A stretch of DNA of 64,000 bases from Neobacillus niacini NBRC 15566 (GTDB lineage Bacteria > Bacillota > Bacilli > Bacillales > Cytobacillaceae). The position numbers were made by a program, and so were the translations under genes. The notes beneath the pieces were generated by a model, which made no database searches, was not told the DNA's origin, and saw only the letters and a list, made by a program, of their open reading frames with translations. Position 1 is the stretch's first letter. Every line of letters begins with the position of its first letter. Location: assembly GCF_001591505.1 (NCBI RefSeq), contig NZ_BCVA01000001.1, forward strand, positions 1 through 64,000. The letters are read 5' to 3'. This document shows positions 45,893 through 55,028 of the stretch, piece after piece.

Positions 45893-46603
45893 TTAATCTC
45901 CAATCAAGTCACGATTCAGGAGGATTGGCACATTTGATTTAAAACCTTCTGCAAATTTAACTCCAACTTGTTGACCGAATAATCTTTCTCTTGCTTCAAC
46001 GGTTTCTATATACCCATTTACAAGCGGTGTTTCAACACTACTATCTGTTTGTTCAAATTGGCTTTTATAGGCCCTTAAAGCAGCTATTTTATGCTCTATT
46101 GTCTCTGAAATATCAATGGTGAAATCTGGTTTATGAAATCCATTTATCATATAGAAATATAGCCTCGAAACTTTATGAGGTGCTTCTTCATTTTTCGTTT
46201 GGTATTTTCTTATTCCAGCAGAAAAGACCGCCTCTTCTACAAGGCGGGCGCAGTTCCCATGGTCAGGATGACGGTCTTCAAAATAGGGGGCAAAGACAAC
46301 TTGTGGCTGGAATCGTCTAATGACCGAAGCAATCTCTCTAATAAATTCTTCCTTAAGAAGGAGCCCTCTGTCTGGCAACCCCAAAGACAATCTCTCAGTC
46401 ACACCCAATATTTCAGCCGCTTTCTTTGCTTCCTGCTTTCTTAATACGATGGTCCCGTTTGAAGATAAATCTGCATCAGTTAAATCACAAATTCCTATCC
46501 TTTTTCCACTCGCTGAAAGTTTTGCAATGCTTCCTCCCATGCCGATTTCCACGTCATCGGCATGGGCTCCAAATGCTAGTATATGTAAGGGATTAACGTT
46601 CAT
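45893..46603 (-). CDS. bshB1: Bacillithiol synthesis deacetylase BshB1
   Basis: This 236-residue LmbE/PIG-L-type zinc deacetylase removes the acetyl group from GlcNAc-malate. The zinc motif is [14 protein letters not shown] near residue 9, with the third ligand in DRHPDHG near residue 107. The ATG at 46603 is preferred to the GTG at 46612. It overlaps the end of mgsA by 11 bp, showing operon structure. Confidence 0.95.
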   Translation of the reverse strand: MNVNPLHILAFGAHADDVEIGMGGSIAKLSASGKRIGICDLTDADLSSNGTIVLRKQEAKKAAEILGVTERLSLGLPDRGLLLKEEFIREIASVIRRFQPQVVFAPYFEDRHPDHGNCARLVEEAVFSAGIRKYQTKNEEAPHKVSRLYFYMINGFHKPDFTIDISETIEHKIAALRAYKSQFEQTDSSVETPLVNGYIETVEARERLFGQQVGVKFAEGFKSNVPILLNRDLIGD

Positions 46604-47012
46604 CACTTTCACCGTTTTTATGAAGTATATTCCTCCACTCTAGAAACCCTTCATCTAAACCTCTTATCAGGAGTTCAGCAGTCCCCATGTTTGTTGCAAG
46701 AGGAATTGAATAGACGTCACATAAACGAACAAGTGCAGTTACATCTGGTTCATGTGGCTGCGCAGTTAGCGGGTCACGAAAAAAGAAAATGGCATCCATT
46801 TTATTTTGTGCGATCATTGCACCTATTTCCTGATCTCCCCCAAGTGGACCAGACTGAAATCTTGTAATAGGTAATCCTGTTGCTTCTTGAATTCTCAACC
46901 CAGTAGTCCCAGTTGCAAAAAGCGTGTGCTTTGAAAAGATTGTTTGATAGGCTGTTGCAAATTGTACAAGATCATTTTTTTTATTATCGTGTGCGATTAA
47001 GGCTATATTCAT
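46593..47012 (-). CDS. mgsA: Methylglyoxal synthase
   Basis: This 139-residue enzyme converts dihydroxyacetone phosphate to methylglyoxal, bypassing lower glycolysis. [16 protein letters not shown] at the start and [14 protein letters not shown] near residue 54 are the phosphate-binding and catalytic (Asp) motifs. It lies between dapB and bshB1 in the conserved operon. Confidence 0.96.
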   Translation of the reverse strand: MNIALIAHDNKKNDLVQFATAYQTIFSKHTLFATGTTGLRIQEATGLPITRFQSGPLGGDQEIGAMIAQNKMDAIFFFRDPLTAQPHEPDVTALVRLCDVYSIPLATNMGTAELLIRGLDEGFLEWRNILHKNGESDER

Positions 47013-47022
47013 GGTAGTACTC

Positions 47023-47826
47023 CTATTCTAGAATATTTTCAAGTCCATAAACAAAAACATCTTGCTTCATTACGGTCTCAACTGCTATTTTCACACCGGA
47101 CATGAAGGATGCGCGATTGTAGGAATCATGACGAATCGATAGTGTTTGCCCATCTGAACCAAATAAAACTTGTTGATGAGCAACTAACCCAGGGAGTCTC
47201 ACAGAATGGATATGCATTCCATTAAACTCTGCACCCCTAGCGCCACTGATTGTTTCTTTCTCATCAGGATGCCCCTGTTCTTTAAATTCTCTCACAGCTG
47301 CCATCATTTCAGCAGTTTTAACCGCAGTTCCGGATGGAGCATCCAATTTTTGATCATGATGAAGTTCGATGATTTCAATATCATTAAAATATTTTGCAGC
47401 CATTTGCGAAAACTTCATCATTAATACAGCACCAAGTGCAAAGTTTGGGGCTATTATACACCCTAACTTCTTGTCCTTACAAATACGCTCCAACTCCTCT
47501 AAGTCTGCTTTTGTAAACCCAGTGGTTCCTACAACTGGCCTCACGTTATACTGCAGAGCTGTTCTCGCATGATGCATTCCAACTTCAGGTGTAGTAAGGT
47601 CAATTAATACATCACACTGAGCACTTTGAAGACCCTTTTCGATGGTTGAGTAAATGGGAACATTTTTAATAGACTGGAAACCGTCCAGGTCACTTAACAT
47701 GTGGTCGTCATATTTATGGTCAACTACTGCCACTAGTTCAAAATGTTCAGTATTTGTTACCATTTTTACTGCCTCACTCCCCATCCTGCCACGAGGTCCC
47801 GCAATTATAATTTTTACGCTATTCAT
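47023..47826 (-). CDS. dapB: 4-hydroxy-tetrahydrodipicolinate reductase
   Basis: This 267-residue lysine/dipicolinate pathway enzyme has the NAD(P)H site [14 protein letters not shown] near residue 6. The catalytic [15 protein letters not shown] near 154 contains the His-His and Lys, and [12 protein letters not shown] lies near 130. Dipicolinate made through this pathway also serves spores. It abuts ypjD with a TGA-ATG junction. Confidence 0.97.
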   Translation of the reverse strand: MNSVKIIIAGPRGRMGSEAVKMVTNTEHFELVAVVDHKYDDHMLSDLDGFQSIKNVPIYSTIEKGLQSAQCDVLIDLTTPEVGMHHARTALQYNVRPVVGTTGFTKADLEELERICKDKKLGCIIAPNFALGAVLMMKFSQMAAKYFNDIEIIELHHDQKLDAPSGTAVKTAEMMAAVREFKEQGHPDEKETISGARGAEFNGMHIHSVRLPGLVAHQQVLFGSDGQTLSIRHDSYNRASFMSGVKIAVETVMKQDVFVYGLENILE

Positions 47827-48183
47827 TCATTTACTCTCCTCACTGATATTTTCTATCCTCGTCCAACGATCCTTATCTCTCGTATTAAATTTATTCATGA
47901 CATAATTATGCGCCTCTTCCAAGTCAATATTTAATGAATTGGCCAGGCAAATAATAACAAAAAGAAGGTCTCCAAGTTCCTCCTCAATAGCCTTTTCGGT
48001 TTCACTGGATTTCTTTGGCTTCTCACCGTAATAATGATTGACCTCTCTAGCAAGTTCTCCTAGCTCTTCTGTTAGACGTGCCACCATTGCCAATGGACTA
48101 AAATAACCTTCTTTAAATTGACTTATGTATGTATCTACTTCCGTCTGTAAATCTTTGATAGACTTCCCTTTGGGCACACCCAT
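47827..48183 (-). CDS. ypjD: MazG-type nucleotide pyrophosphohydrolase YpjD
   Basis: This 118-residue protein has the MazG metal motif ARLTEELGELAREVN near residue 37 and EEELGDLLFVIICLAN near 68. It probably hydrolyses non-canonical NTPs. The end FNTRDKDRWTR is typical of YpjD. It is the first gene of the dapB-mgsA-bsh-cca-birA operon. GAGGTG precedes the ATG closely; a GTG at codon 3 is an alternative start. Confidence 0.92.
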   Translation of the reverse strand: MGVPKGKSIKDLQTEVDTYISQFKEGYFSPLAMVARLTEELGELAREVNHYYGEKPKKSSETEKAIEEELGDLLFVIICLANSLNIDLEEAHNYVMNKFNTRDKDRWTRIENISEESK

Positions 48184-48265
48184 TCACCTCTTTTGATAAT
48201 TACAAAAGCTTCTACTAAATACATTAGCGAAAATAGGTTCGTTTTACAAATATTTTTATATCAAG

Positions 48266-48353
48266 TAGGCTCTTTTCTTAAGCTCCGATGCTTTTTTGGA
48301 ACAAAATTTAAATAAGATAAGAGCCTGCAAACTAAATCTAAAGCACAAAATAG
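48266..48353 (+). repeat. Dispersed ~85 bp repeat, copy 1
   Basis: It begins TAGGCTCTTTTCTTA and ends AAGCACAAAATA. Arms AGGCTCTTTTCTTA and TAAGATAAGAGCCT pair in 13 of 14 positions. It shares most bases with 56326-56410. It resembles a small non-coding interspersed element. Confidence 0.85.
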
Positions 48354-48438
48354 ATATTTCTACGTTAAAATCGGCTTTAAGATTTTAACAACAATCTTTT
48401 AGAAAACAGCCCTTACGTATAAACTTTCCTGCTTAAAA

Positions 48439-48467
48439 TTGCTCTTCTATTGTTAATTCGCTATAAT
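48439..48467 (+). promoter_or_regulatory. Promoter of ypjC
   Basis: TTGCTC (48439-48444), a 17 bp spacer and TATAAT (48462-48467) lie 44 bp before the ypjC ATG. Confidence 0.8.
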
Positions 48468-48510
48468 AAAAGCCGCTGGCTGGGGAATATTTGGCAAAGG
48501 AGGAGAAATC

Positions 48511-49383
48511 ATGATATTTGGTCTTAAAATTAAAAATGTTTTATTTATCTTAGTTGGAACAGCAATTATGTCTTTTGGACTGGTTCATTTTAATATGCAA
48601 AATAAACTTGCTGAAGGTGGTTTTACAGGTATAACCCTTCTTCTTTATTTCATGTTCAAATGGGATCCATCTTATACAAACTTAATTTTAAACATCCCGC
48701 TCTTTTTTATTGGATGGAAATTGCTTGGGAGAAACTCTTTCCTCTATACAATGCTTGGTACTGTTGGCCTCTCCCTATTTTTATGGATATTCCAACGTTA
48801 TTCTATCGACATGCCGCTGAAGGACGACTTGTTGCTGGCAGCACTATTTGCAGGTGTTTTTCTAGGAATTGGTTTAGGTATTATCTTTCGCTATGGTGGT
48901 ACAACAGGTGGAGTAGACATCATAGCAAGACTTGTTCAGAAATATGCAGGCTGGAGCATGGGGAGGACCATGTTCATCTTTGATATATGTGTGATTGGGG
49001 CTTCTGTTCTTACCTATCTCAATTATAGAGAGGCGATGTATACACTGGTCGCTGTATTTATTGGAGCACGAGTAATTGATTTTATCCAAGAAGGGGCCTA
49101 TACCGCCCGAGGTGCGATGATTGTCTCTGAAAGAAATGATGATATCGCCAAAAAGATTATGGCTGAAATGGACCGTGGTGTCACCGTTCTTAAGGGGTAT
49201 GGATCTTTTACAAAAATGGAACGTGAAGTTTTATACTGTGTTGTGGCTAGAAATGAGATTGTACGTTTGAAAAATTTAATTACTTCCGTTGACCCACATG
49301 CGTTTGTTTCGGTTACCATTGTCCATGATGTCCACGGAGAAGGTTTTACACTAGATGAAAATAAAAAACCAATTGAAATTTAA
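48511..49383 (+). CDS. ypjC: YitT-family membrane protein YpjC (DUF161/DUF2179)
   Basis: This 290-residue protein has five to six membrane helices in the first 200 residues (GTAIMSFGLVHFNMQNKLAEGG, then GIIFRYGGTTGGVDIIARL) and a C-terminal cytoplasmic DUF2179 domain (about 215-285; DRGVTVLKGYGSFTKMEREVL). AAAGGAGGAG lies before the ATG. The family's function is unknown. It is convergent with the YugP-like gene. Confidence 0.92.
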   Translation: MIFGLKIKNVLFILVGTAIMSFGLVHFNMQNKLAEGGFTGITLLLYFMFKWDPSYTNLILNIPLFFIGWKLLGRNSFLYTMLGTVGLSLFLWIFQRYSIDMPLKDDLLLAALFAGVFLGIGLGIIFRYGGTTGGVDIIARLVQKYAGWSMGRTMFIFDICVIGASVLTYLNYREAMYTLVAVFIGARVIDFIQEGAYTARGAMIVSERNDDIAKKIMAEMDRGVTVLKGYGSFTKMEREVLYCVVARNEIVRLKNLITSVDPHAFVSVTIVHDVHGEGFTLDENKKPIEI

Positions 49384-49412
49384 AAAGCAATGTCCAGCTG
49401 GACATTGCTTTT
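49383..49412. terminator. Bidirectional terminator between ypjC and the YugP-like gene
   Basis: A 14 bp stem AAAAGCAATGTCCA/TGGACATTGCTTTT with almost no loop lies between the convergent genes. Confidence 0.9.
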
Positions 49413-50091
49413 ATTCATTACTTCTATTCATTCCAGTAAAGATAAGGACTAGCCTCAATAACTCTAAAACAGCTACCGCAGCTGCTGCTACATAGGTTAA
49501 GGCTGCAGCATTTAAAACCTTTCTAGCATTCCGCTCTTCCTCATTACGGATTAACCCTAATGAAACTACTTGGTCCATTGCACGATTGGAGGCATTAAAT
49601 TCAACCGGTAACGTAATCAATTGAAAAAGTACAGCCGCTGCCATGAATACAATACCAGCTAACAAAAGTCCGCTCATTTGAAAAAAAATCCCCATCAAAA
49701 CAAGTACCCAAGAAAAATTAGATCCAATATTTGCCACAGGTACTAAAGCATGACGGAACCGTAAAAATGTATAACGCTGTGCGTCTTGTATAGCATGTCC
49801 ACACTCGTGGGCTGCAATGGCAGTAGAAGCTATGGAATGACCACGAAAATTTTCAGGGGAAAGCCTCACCGTTTTCGACCTTGGATCATAGTGATCACTT
49901 AAAAATCCTCTTCCCTCTTCAACCCCTACATCAAAAAGCCCGTTTGCATTAAGCACTTCCCGCGCTACCTCTGCCCCTGTACGATAGCTGGAATTAGCTA
50001 CACGAGAATATTTTACAAAAGTACCCTTCACCCTAAATTGAGCCCATAAGGGTACCAACATAACAATAAGAAAATAAATTAAAAATCCCAT
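49411..50091 (-). CDS. Membrane zinc metallopeptidase, YugP family
   Basis: This 226-residue protein has an N-terminal helix (residues 2-17), the zinc motif IAAHECGHAIQ near residue 91, and two or three further helices (about 118-160 and 195-220). Length and pattern match B. subtilis YugP, which lies elsewhere on that chromosome. It could be a membrane-associated protease of unknown target. It follows ypjB by 51 bp. Confidence 0.9.
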   Translation of the reverse strand: MGFLIYFLIVMLVPLWAQFRVKGTFVKYSRVANSSYRTGAEVAREVLNANGLFDVGVEEGRGFLSDHYDPRSKTVRLSPENFRGHSIASTAIAAHECGHAIQDAQRYTFLRFRHALVPVANIGSNFSWVLVLMGIFFQMSGLLLAGIVFMAAAVLFQLITLPVEFNASNRAMDQVVSLGLIRNEEERNARKVLNAAALTYVAAAAVAVLELLRLVLIFTGMNRSNE

Positions 50092-50142
50092 TTTGAACCT
50101 CCAGTACTTCTATAGGTGTAATCATCTACGTGAAGTTCAAAC

Positions 50143-50937
50143 TTAATCCTTATGCACTCTAGAACGATTTTTTCGCATATCCTTTTCACCCTGATATTTT
50201 CTCCAACCTACATAAGAAAGAGTTAAAATGATAATGCTTCCTGTAGATATGATTACCCACCACAGTGATGGGTCTGCCTCATCCTCATCCATGTTTTCAA
50301 AAAGATTCTTTAAATCCATTTCTAGACCTTCTAATTCCTGTTGGCTTTTAACGTTGTTAACAACCTCTGAACGATATTCATCAATAAAATTGATGCGTGC
50401 GTCTATTCTTTGAATATTCTCTGCTGAAACATCAATTTTCATACTTGGATAAATAACATTGTATAAGGCCATAAAATTATTGAAATTTGAATGAAAATGT
50501 GCAGAATCACCTGTATTTGCTGCTTCTCTCGCTTCATGGAATGCCGTTAAAATTTGATTCTTCATTTCAGTCCATAATGGCTGATGACTCGTAGCAATCG
50601 CATCAACCACTAAACGAAACTTGGTAAGTCTTTTAACTCTTTCCTCGTACTCCATATTTGTGCTGGCTGCCGCCTCCATTGCCTCGTCATGAGATACGGT
50701 AATAATTCTTAATTCATCCATCGTAAAGGGATGTTCTTTTTTTGAGATGTCTGAGAACTGCTCTGAAAAATAACTTAAAAGCTTTTTACCATCCTCATAC
50801 CTCTGAAACTTTATCATTTGAAGTGCTTCATCAGAGATATTATCAAGCTTCTCTATCGGTGTTTGCAAATTCGCACTAACCGCCATGGGAGAGAGCATAA
50901 TGACAATGAAAAATATTAGAACCCATTTGTACTTCAA
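50143..50937 (-). CDS. ypjB: Sporulation protein YpjB
   Basis: This 264-residue protein has a signal peptide (residues 1-22, ending VSA), a helical extracytoplasmic domain, a C-terminal membrane helix (about 226-243, WWVIISTGSIIILTLSYVGW) and a basic tail. It matches YpjB in B. subtilis, reported as sporulation-related. It sits between ypjA and the YugP-like gene. No catalytic motif is visible. Confidence 0.88.
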   Translation of the reverse strand: MKYKWVLIFFIVIMLSPMAVSANLQTPIEKLDNISDEALQMIKFQRYEDGKKLLSYFSEQFSDISKKEHPFTMDELRIITVSHDEAMEAAASTNMEYEERVKRLTKFRLVVDAIATSHQPLWTEMKNQILTAFHEAREAANTGDSAHFHSNFNNFMALYNVIYPSMKIDVSAENIQRIDARINFIDEYRSEVVNNVKSQQELEGLEMDLKNLFENMDEDEADPSLWWVIISTGSIIILTLSYVGWRKYQGEKDMRKNRSRVHKD

Positions 50938-51033
50938 ACCTTGTCCCCCCTATCATTACTATTAAAATGTATGAAGGGTTGGACAAGGTTAGACCATCTT
51001 TTATCCTATCTAAAACTATTTTCATTCTAGTTT

Positions 51034-51624
51034 TTAAATAGTAAGTTTAAATCGATTCGGTCGTAAGACAAAATAATAACCAATTCCTACTGACAACACC
51101 GATAGCCAAAAGGTAAAATATCCAATTTGCGGTGTAAAATCATTTAACATGTGATAACGAGGGAGCATGAAAAAGACATAATCTATCACATCATTATGTA
51201 AAGTCCATAGCGCTGTAACAATCAAATGCCACCATCTAAATCGATAAAAAGGGGAATACAGTAATGCTTGAACCGCCATAGCAAAATGAGAAAATATTAA
51301 CATAACGCCGATCCAATCCAACTCGCCTTGAACGAAAAAGACTAGAAGATTCATCACCACAGCCCATATTCCATATTTAAATAAAGTGACAATCGCAAGT
51401 GCCTCTATAAGCGGCCAATTCTTTTTCAAAAGAAACGCCACTAGAACAAAAACGAAAAATAAACTAGCAGTAGGGCTATCAGGTACAAAAATAAGGAAAA
51501 TAGGGGGCGTTTCTTTTAACTGCCACCCATACCATATATACCCGTAAATGGTCCCTGCAATATTAACTAAAAGCAATAACCATATAAATGACTTGTTGGC
51601 CAGTAGAGGATATATCCATTTCAC
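51034..51624 (-). CDS. ypjA: YpjA, DUF1405 membrane protein
   Basis: This 196-residue protein has about six transmembrane helices, with LVNIAGTIYGYIWYGWQL near residue 19, FVPDSPTASLFF near 46 and the YSPFYRFRWWHL loop near 123. It lies directly after the qcr operon terminator, as in B. subtilis (qcrC-ypjA). Function unknown. Confidence 0.88.
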   Translation of the reverse strand: MKWIYPLLANKSFIWLLLLVNIAGTIYGYIWYGWQLKETPPIFLIFVPDSPTASLFFVFVLVAFLLKKNWPLIEALAIVTLFKYGIWAVVMNLLVFFVQGELDWIGVMLIFSHFAMAVQALLYSPFYRFRWWHLIVTALWTLHNDVIDYVFFMLPRYHMLNDFTPQIGYFTFWLSVLSVGIGYYFVLRPNRFKLTI

Positions 51625-51650
51625 TTCTATTCCTCGTTTCTTTTAATAAT

Positions 51651-51680
51651 AAAAGCTGACGAAAATCCGTCAGCTTTTTT
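51651..51680 (-). terminator. Terminator after qcrABC
   Basis: A stem of AAAAGCTGACG/CGTCAGCTTTT with a 6-base loop is followed by T residues, 12 bp after the qcrC stop. Confidence 0.9.
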
Positions 51681-51691
51681 ACAATCTGTTA

Positions 51692-52465
51692 TTATTTCCC
51701 TAAGTTTGCGATGTATTCAGATAGCTTTTTAAGCTGATCGTCATCACCCTTAAAGACACCTGCAGGCATTGCTCCTTTACCTTCTTTTGCAATTGTCGCA
51801 ATTTCCTCAGCAGTAAGTCCTGTTTCAATCAACGTTGGGGCACCAGCTCCACCTTGGAAGCTGTCTCCATGACAAGTGATACAAGTATTTTCTGAAGCAA
51901 TGTTATATTCTTCTGAGGTTTTATCAATTTCAACGTCAGCAACGATTTTACCATATTCCTTTGCTGCTTCCCAGTCATGGGTAGAAGCACCCTGCCATGT
52001 TAAAAATGTAATTGCAGCCAGCGCTAACAACATAAAACCAGTTGCTAATGGACGTTTACTTGGACGACGTTCAGGTCCACGATCGATGAACGGTGCTAGT
52101 AATAATGCTCCAAAAGCTAGTCCTGGGATAACCATTGCTCCAATTACTGTATAAGGTCCTGCTGCAAATTCGTACTTAAGTAATTGGTATAAGAATAAGA
52201 AATACCAGTCTGGCATTGGTACATAACCTGTATCTGATGGATCCGCAATCCTTTCAAGTGGACTCGGATGTGCAACAGTTAAACATAAAAAGCCGACAAG
52301 AAATACTGCCCCTACCAACCATTCTTTCAAAAGGAAGTTAGGCCAAAACGCCTCTGTTTTACCAGGGTATTCTGAGTAATCTTTTGGAATATTTTTACTC
52401 GTACGAGCCTCAGGTGCCAACACACGTGAGTCACCTACGAATTTCATCCCTTTACCGCGATGCAT
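51692..52465 (-). CDS. qcrC: Menaquinol:cytochrome c reductase cytochrome b/c subunit
   Basis: This 257-residue fusion has an N-terminal half resembling subunit IV of the b6f complex with three helices (about 48-66, 103-127, 142-160; PDWYFLFLYQLLKYEF). The C-terminal cytochrome c domain has CITCH (Cys195, Cys198, His199) and the axial Met233 (GAMPAG). The fusion is characteristic of Bacillus bc complexes. It follows qcrB by 60 bp. GAGGAGGGG precedes the ATG. Confidence 0.97.
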   Translation of the reverse strand: MHRGKGMKFVGDSRVLAPEARTSKNIPKDYSEYPGKTEAFWPNFLLKEWLVGAVFLVGFLCLTVAHPSPLERIADPSDTGYVPMPDWYFLFLYQLLKYEFAAGPYTVIGAMVIPGLAFGALLLAPFIDRGPERRPSKRPLATGFMLLALAAITFLTWQGASTHDWEAAKEYGKIVADVEIDKTSEEYNIASENTCITCHGDSFQGGAGAPTLIETGLTAEEIATIAKEGKGAMPAGVFKGDDDQLKKLSEYIANLGK

Positions 52466-52525
52466 CGAACAATCCCCCTCCTTTATTCGTAAATTAAGCT
52501 AAAAATTTTGGGTATCAAATTAGTA

Positions 52526-53200
52526 TTAAAGTGGTCCTGATATACCCTGTTTACGAATCATCATGAAATGTGCTGCCATTAAAGCAAATAACGCAGCAGG
52601 TAAGAAGAACACGTGAATCGCAAAGAAACGAGATAGGGTTTGAGCACCAACAATGGTCTCATGACCCGATAGTAACGTTTTAAGGTAAACACCAATAAAC
52701 GGAACTGCTTCAATAATTTGAAGTGTAACTTTTGTTGCGAACAACGCTTTCATATCCCAAGGTAATAAATAACCAGTTAAACCTAATGCAAGCATGATGA
52801 AGAAAATGAGAACTCCAACAATCCAGTTAAGTTCACGTGGTTTTTTGTAAGCGCCTTGGAAGAAAACGCGTAATGTATGTAAGAACATCATTACAATAAC
52901 TAAACTAGCACCCCAGTGGTGCATACCGCGTACGATTTGTCCGAAAGCTACTTCATTTTGAAGATAGAATACAGATTCCCACGCGTTTTTGATATCTGGT
53001 ACATAATACATGGTTAAGAACATACCAGAAAGAATTTGAATTACCGTAACAAAAAACGTTAGACCGCCAAAGCAATAAACGAACGCCGAAAAATGATGCG
53101 CAGGGTTTACATGCTCAGGGACTTCATGGTCTGCGATATCGCGCCACAAAGGCGTAATATCTAAACGTTCATCTACCCAATCGTAAATTTTGTTTAACAA
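52526..53200 (-). CDS. qcrB: Menaquinol:cytochrome c reductase cytochrome b subunit
   Basis: This 224-residue cytochrome b6-type protein has four helices. Heme ligands are in RGMHHWGASLVIVMMFLHTLRVF (about 90-112) and in SRFFAIHVFFLPAALFALMAAHF (about 190-212). It passes electrons from menaquinol to the Rieske center and hemes. The start is TTG at 53200, 8 bases after AAAGGAGGCG. It is 3 bp downstream of qcrA. Confidence 0.97.
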   Translation of the reverse strand: MLNKIYDWVDERLDITPLWRDIADHEVPEHVNPAHHFSAFVYCFGGLTFFVTVIQILSGMFLTMYYVPDIKNAWESVFYLQNEVAFGQIVRGMHHWGASLVIVMMFLHTLRVFFQGAYKKPRELNWIVGVLIFFIMLALGLTGYLLPWDMKALFATKVTLQIIEAVPFIGVYLKTLLSGHETIVGAQTLSRFFAIHVFFLPAALFALMAAHFMMIRKQGISGPL

Positions 53201-53203
53201 TGA

Positions 53204-53713
53204 TTACGCCTCCTTTGTCCGTGGTTCAGCTTTACCTAAGTAAAGTAAACCGTCTTTTTCTTGAATTGGATATACATCAAGTGGTGCTAGTGGTGGAGTA
53301 CCTTTTACGTTTGTTCCATCCTTTGTATAACGTCCAAAGTGACATGGACAGAAGAATTGATCCGGATGGTCCTCGCTTGATGCCCAACCAACAGTACAAC
53401 CTAAGTGTTTACAAACTGGAGAAAGGGCAACAATGTTATCTTGTTCATCCTTATAAACCCATGCCGTATTTGTAACTTCTGAAGTATACCAAGCATCCTT
53501 TTGCTCAAACGTGAAATCAACTCGTTGTGGTTCCGCAGTGATGTCTTTAATTTTCAATGGAGTTGCAATAAAATCTCCACCTGCTTCGGCCTTTAATACA
53601 GGGTCAATGGCAAAACGAACCATTGGCATTAACATACCTGCTGCCATAAATCCACCTACACCAGTCAAAGTATAGCTTAAAAATTGTCTTCTTGATACGC
53701 GATGCTTACTCAT
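53204..53713 (-). CDS. qcrA: Menaquinol:cytochrome c reductase Rieske iron-sulfur subunit
   Basis: This 169-residue protein has an N-terminal twin-arginine-like anchor (SRRQFLSYTLTGVGG, residues 7-21) and a Rieske domain. Cluster ligands are Cys101, His103, Cys122 and His125, with the disulfide pair Cys106 and Cys124. The ATG at 53713 has GAGGGGGGA upstream. First gene of qcrABC; in B. subtilis this operon responds to ResDE and AbrB. Confidence 0.97.
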   Translation of the reverse strand: MSKHRVSRRQFLSYTLTGVGGFMAAGMLMPMVRFAIDPVLKAEAGGDFIATPLKIKDITAEPQRVDFTFEQKDAWYTSEVTNTAWVYKDEQDNIVALSPVCKHLGCTVGWASSEDHPDQFFCPCHFGRYTKDGTNVKGTPPLAPLDVYPIQEKDGLLYLGKAEPRTKEA

Positions 53714-53853
53714 GCTTATCCCCCCTCTATTCACAAGTTAAGTCCATCGGACATAATTTAAACACATATAAAACTAGGACATAACCATGATATATCAATC
53801 TTTATCCTAGGTCAATATCATACTATTTTAAAAACATGTTAATCAGCAAAGAA

Positions 53854-54318
53854 TTACAAATTTTCATGCCACTTTTGTGTAAAAAGGGTAAGAAGCTGTT
53901 TTACTTGACTCTCAATCATGGACATCTTTTGTGATTCATTCAAATACTCAAGCGGCAGGGATGGAAGCCAAATTAATGAACCTTTAAGCTCGTCCTCAAC
54001 GTTTTTCCACTCAATTTCAGACGTTATGTAAAATATATGTTTAAACTCGTTTTTTTCTATTTTCTCTTCCCACTTCTTCAATCCATTCATTATATCCTCA
54101 TACTGATCACTTTTTAAGTATGTATACGGAGGCACCAACATAAGTCTTCCAGTAAACTGTCTCTCAAGGTAATTGGTTAGTAACGTTATAAATTCTGCGC
54201 TTGAGGCAGATTGTTTCATTTCATTCCCAAATGAAACAGAATACAATGGGATTACTGCCGTATCCACATATTCCTTTGCGGATAAATATGTTTCTATATC
54301 CTTTGAAACCCACTTCAT
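53854..54318 (-). CDS. ypiF: YpiF family protein (DUF2487)
   Basis: This 154-residue soluble protein (MKWVSKDIETYLSAKEYVDT start; RLMLVPPYTYLKSDQ near residue 58; SLIWLPSLPLEYLN near 115) sits between ypiB and qcrA, as in B. subtilis. The function is unknown; the conserved link to the bc complex is suggestive only. Confidence 0.88.
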   Translation of the reverse strand: MKWVSKDIETYLSAKEYVDTAVIPLYSVSFGNEMKQSASSAEFITLLTNYLERQFTGRLMLVPPYTYLKSDQYEDIMNGLKKWEEKIEKNEFKHIFYITSEIEWKNVEDELKGSLIWLPSLPLEYLNESQKMSMIESQVKQLLTLFTQKWHENL

Positions 54319-54407
54319 TTATACACTCCCCTTTTATTCATTAGCTCTATCATATCATTTTTTTAAATAAAACATAAAAGGAAAAGAGAGAAAAAATTCA
54401 GTTAACA

Positions 54408-54441
54408 TAAAAAATAGAAGCCTGCTTATCGCAAGCTTCCA
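54408..54441 (-). terminator. Terminator at the end of ypiB
   Basis: A stem with GAAGC/GCTTC and inner GC pairs is followed by TATTTTTTATG on the minus strand. It overlaps the ypiB stop codon. Confidence 0.7.
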
Positions 54442-54992
54442 TTTTCCTCTGCTTCCTTAAGTTGATTAAGCTTTTCGGTTAAGTCACTAAAGGCCTTTTT
54501 ATCCTGTTTATCAAGGGCTTCGTCAATTAATTGAAGCAGCTTTTCGCGTTGGAAACGCTCAATACTGTTTTGCAGAAATTGTTCTGCTATAATTCCGTCT
54601 TTCTCATTTACTTGAAGGTGTTTAGGAACAAATGGATTTTCCTCTAATACAGCCGCGTACTGGTGCGCTTGATTGGAAGCATGAAAGTTTAATTGAATAA
54701 AAATATCTTCGTCACGATTTAACCGAATATCATGAAAGGATTTTTCAGCATCAGTTGTCATAACATTCTCTTTATAAAAGCGAAATGGTACCTTATCAAC
54801 ACAGTGAGTTGACATGATCAACCCACGCGGACAATACTGTGCTTGCTCTACAAAATGAACCTTCTCCATTAATTGGTCGTGACTCATTAAATAATTCAGA
54901 ATCCAAACACACTCTCTTCGTTTTAATTGATAATGATTTAAAAACCAGCGAATAAAGTCCTTTTTCTCGTTGACAGAAACAGGGGTTGCCAT
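54426..54992 (-). CDS. ypiB: YpiB family protein (UPF0302)
   Basis: This 188-residue protein carries the family core [23 protein letters not shown] (about residues 13-35, given in part), [17 protein letters not shown] near 55, and a helical C-terminal domain ([20 protein letters not shown]) of the IDEAL type. It lies 37 bp after ypiA. The function is unproven. Confidence 0.9.
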   Translation of the reverse strand: MATPVSVNEKKDFIRWFLNHYQLKRRECVWILNYLMSHDQLMEKVHFVEQAQYCPRGLIMSTHCVDKVPFRFYKENVMTTDAEKSFHDIRLNRDEDIFIQLNFHASNQAHQYAAVLEENPFVPKHLQVNEKDGIIAEQFLQNSIERFQREKLLQLIDEALDKQDKKAFSDLTEKLNQLKEAEENGSLR

Positions 54993-55028
54993 ATGATAGT
55001 TTCCCTCCTCTGTATATTCAGCTTTTTA

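Larger units (their letters stand above)
48184..48510. other. Intergenic region between ypjD and ypjC with a dispersed repeat
   Basis: This 327 bp gap has no gene. It contains the first copy of a dispersed repeat (48266-48353), a run of AT-rich sequence and the ypjC promoter at 48439-48467. Confidence 0.7.

Noticed and set aside
53730..53736. TTGTGAA copy upstream of qcrA as a ResD site
   Set aside because: A single heptamer about 17 bp before the start codon is probably inside the transcript and too close to be an activator site.
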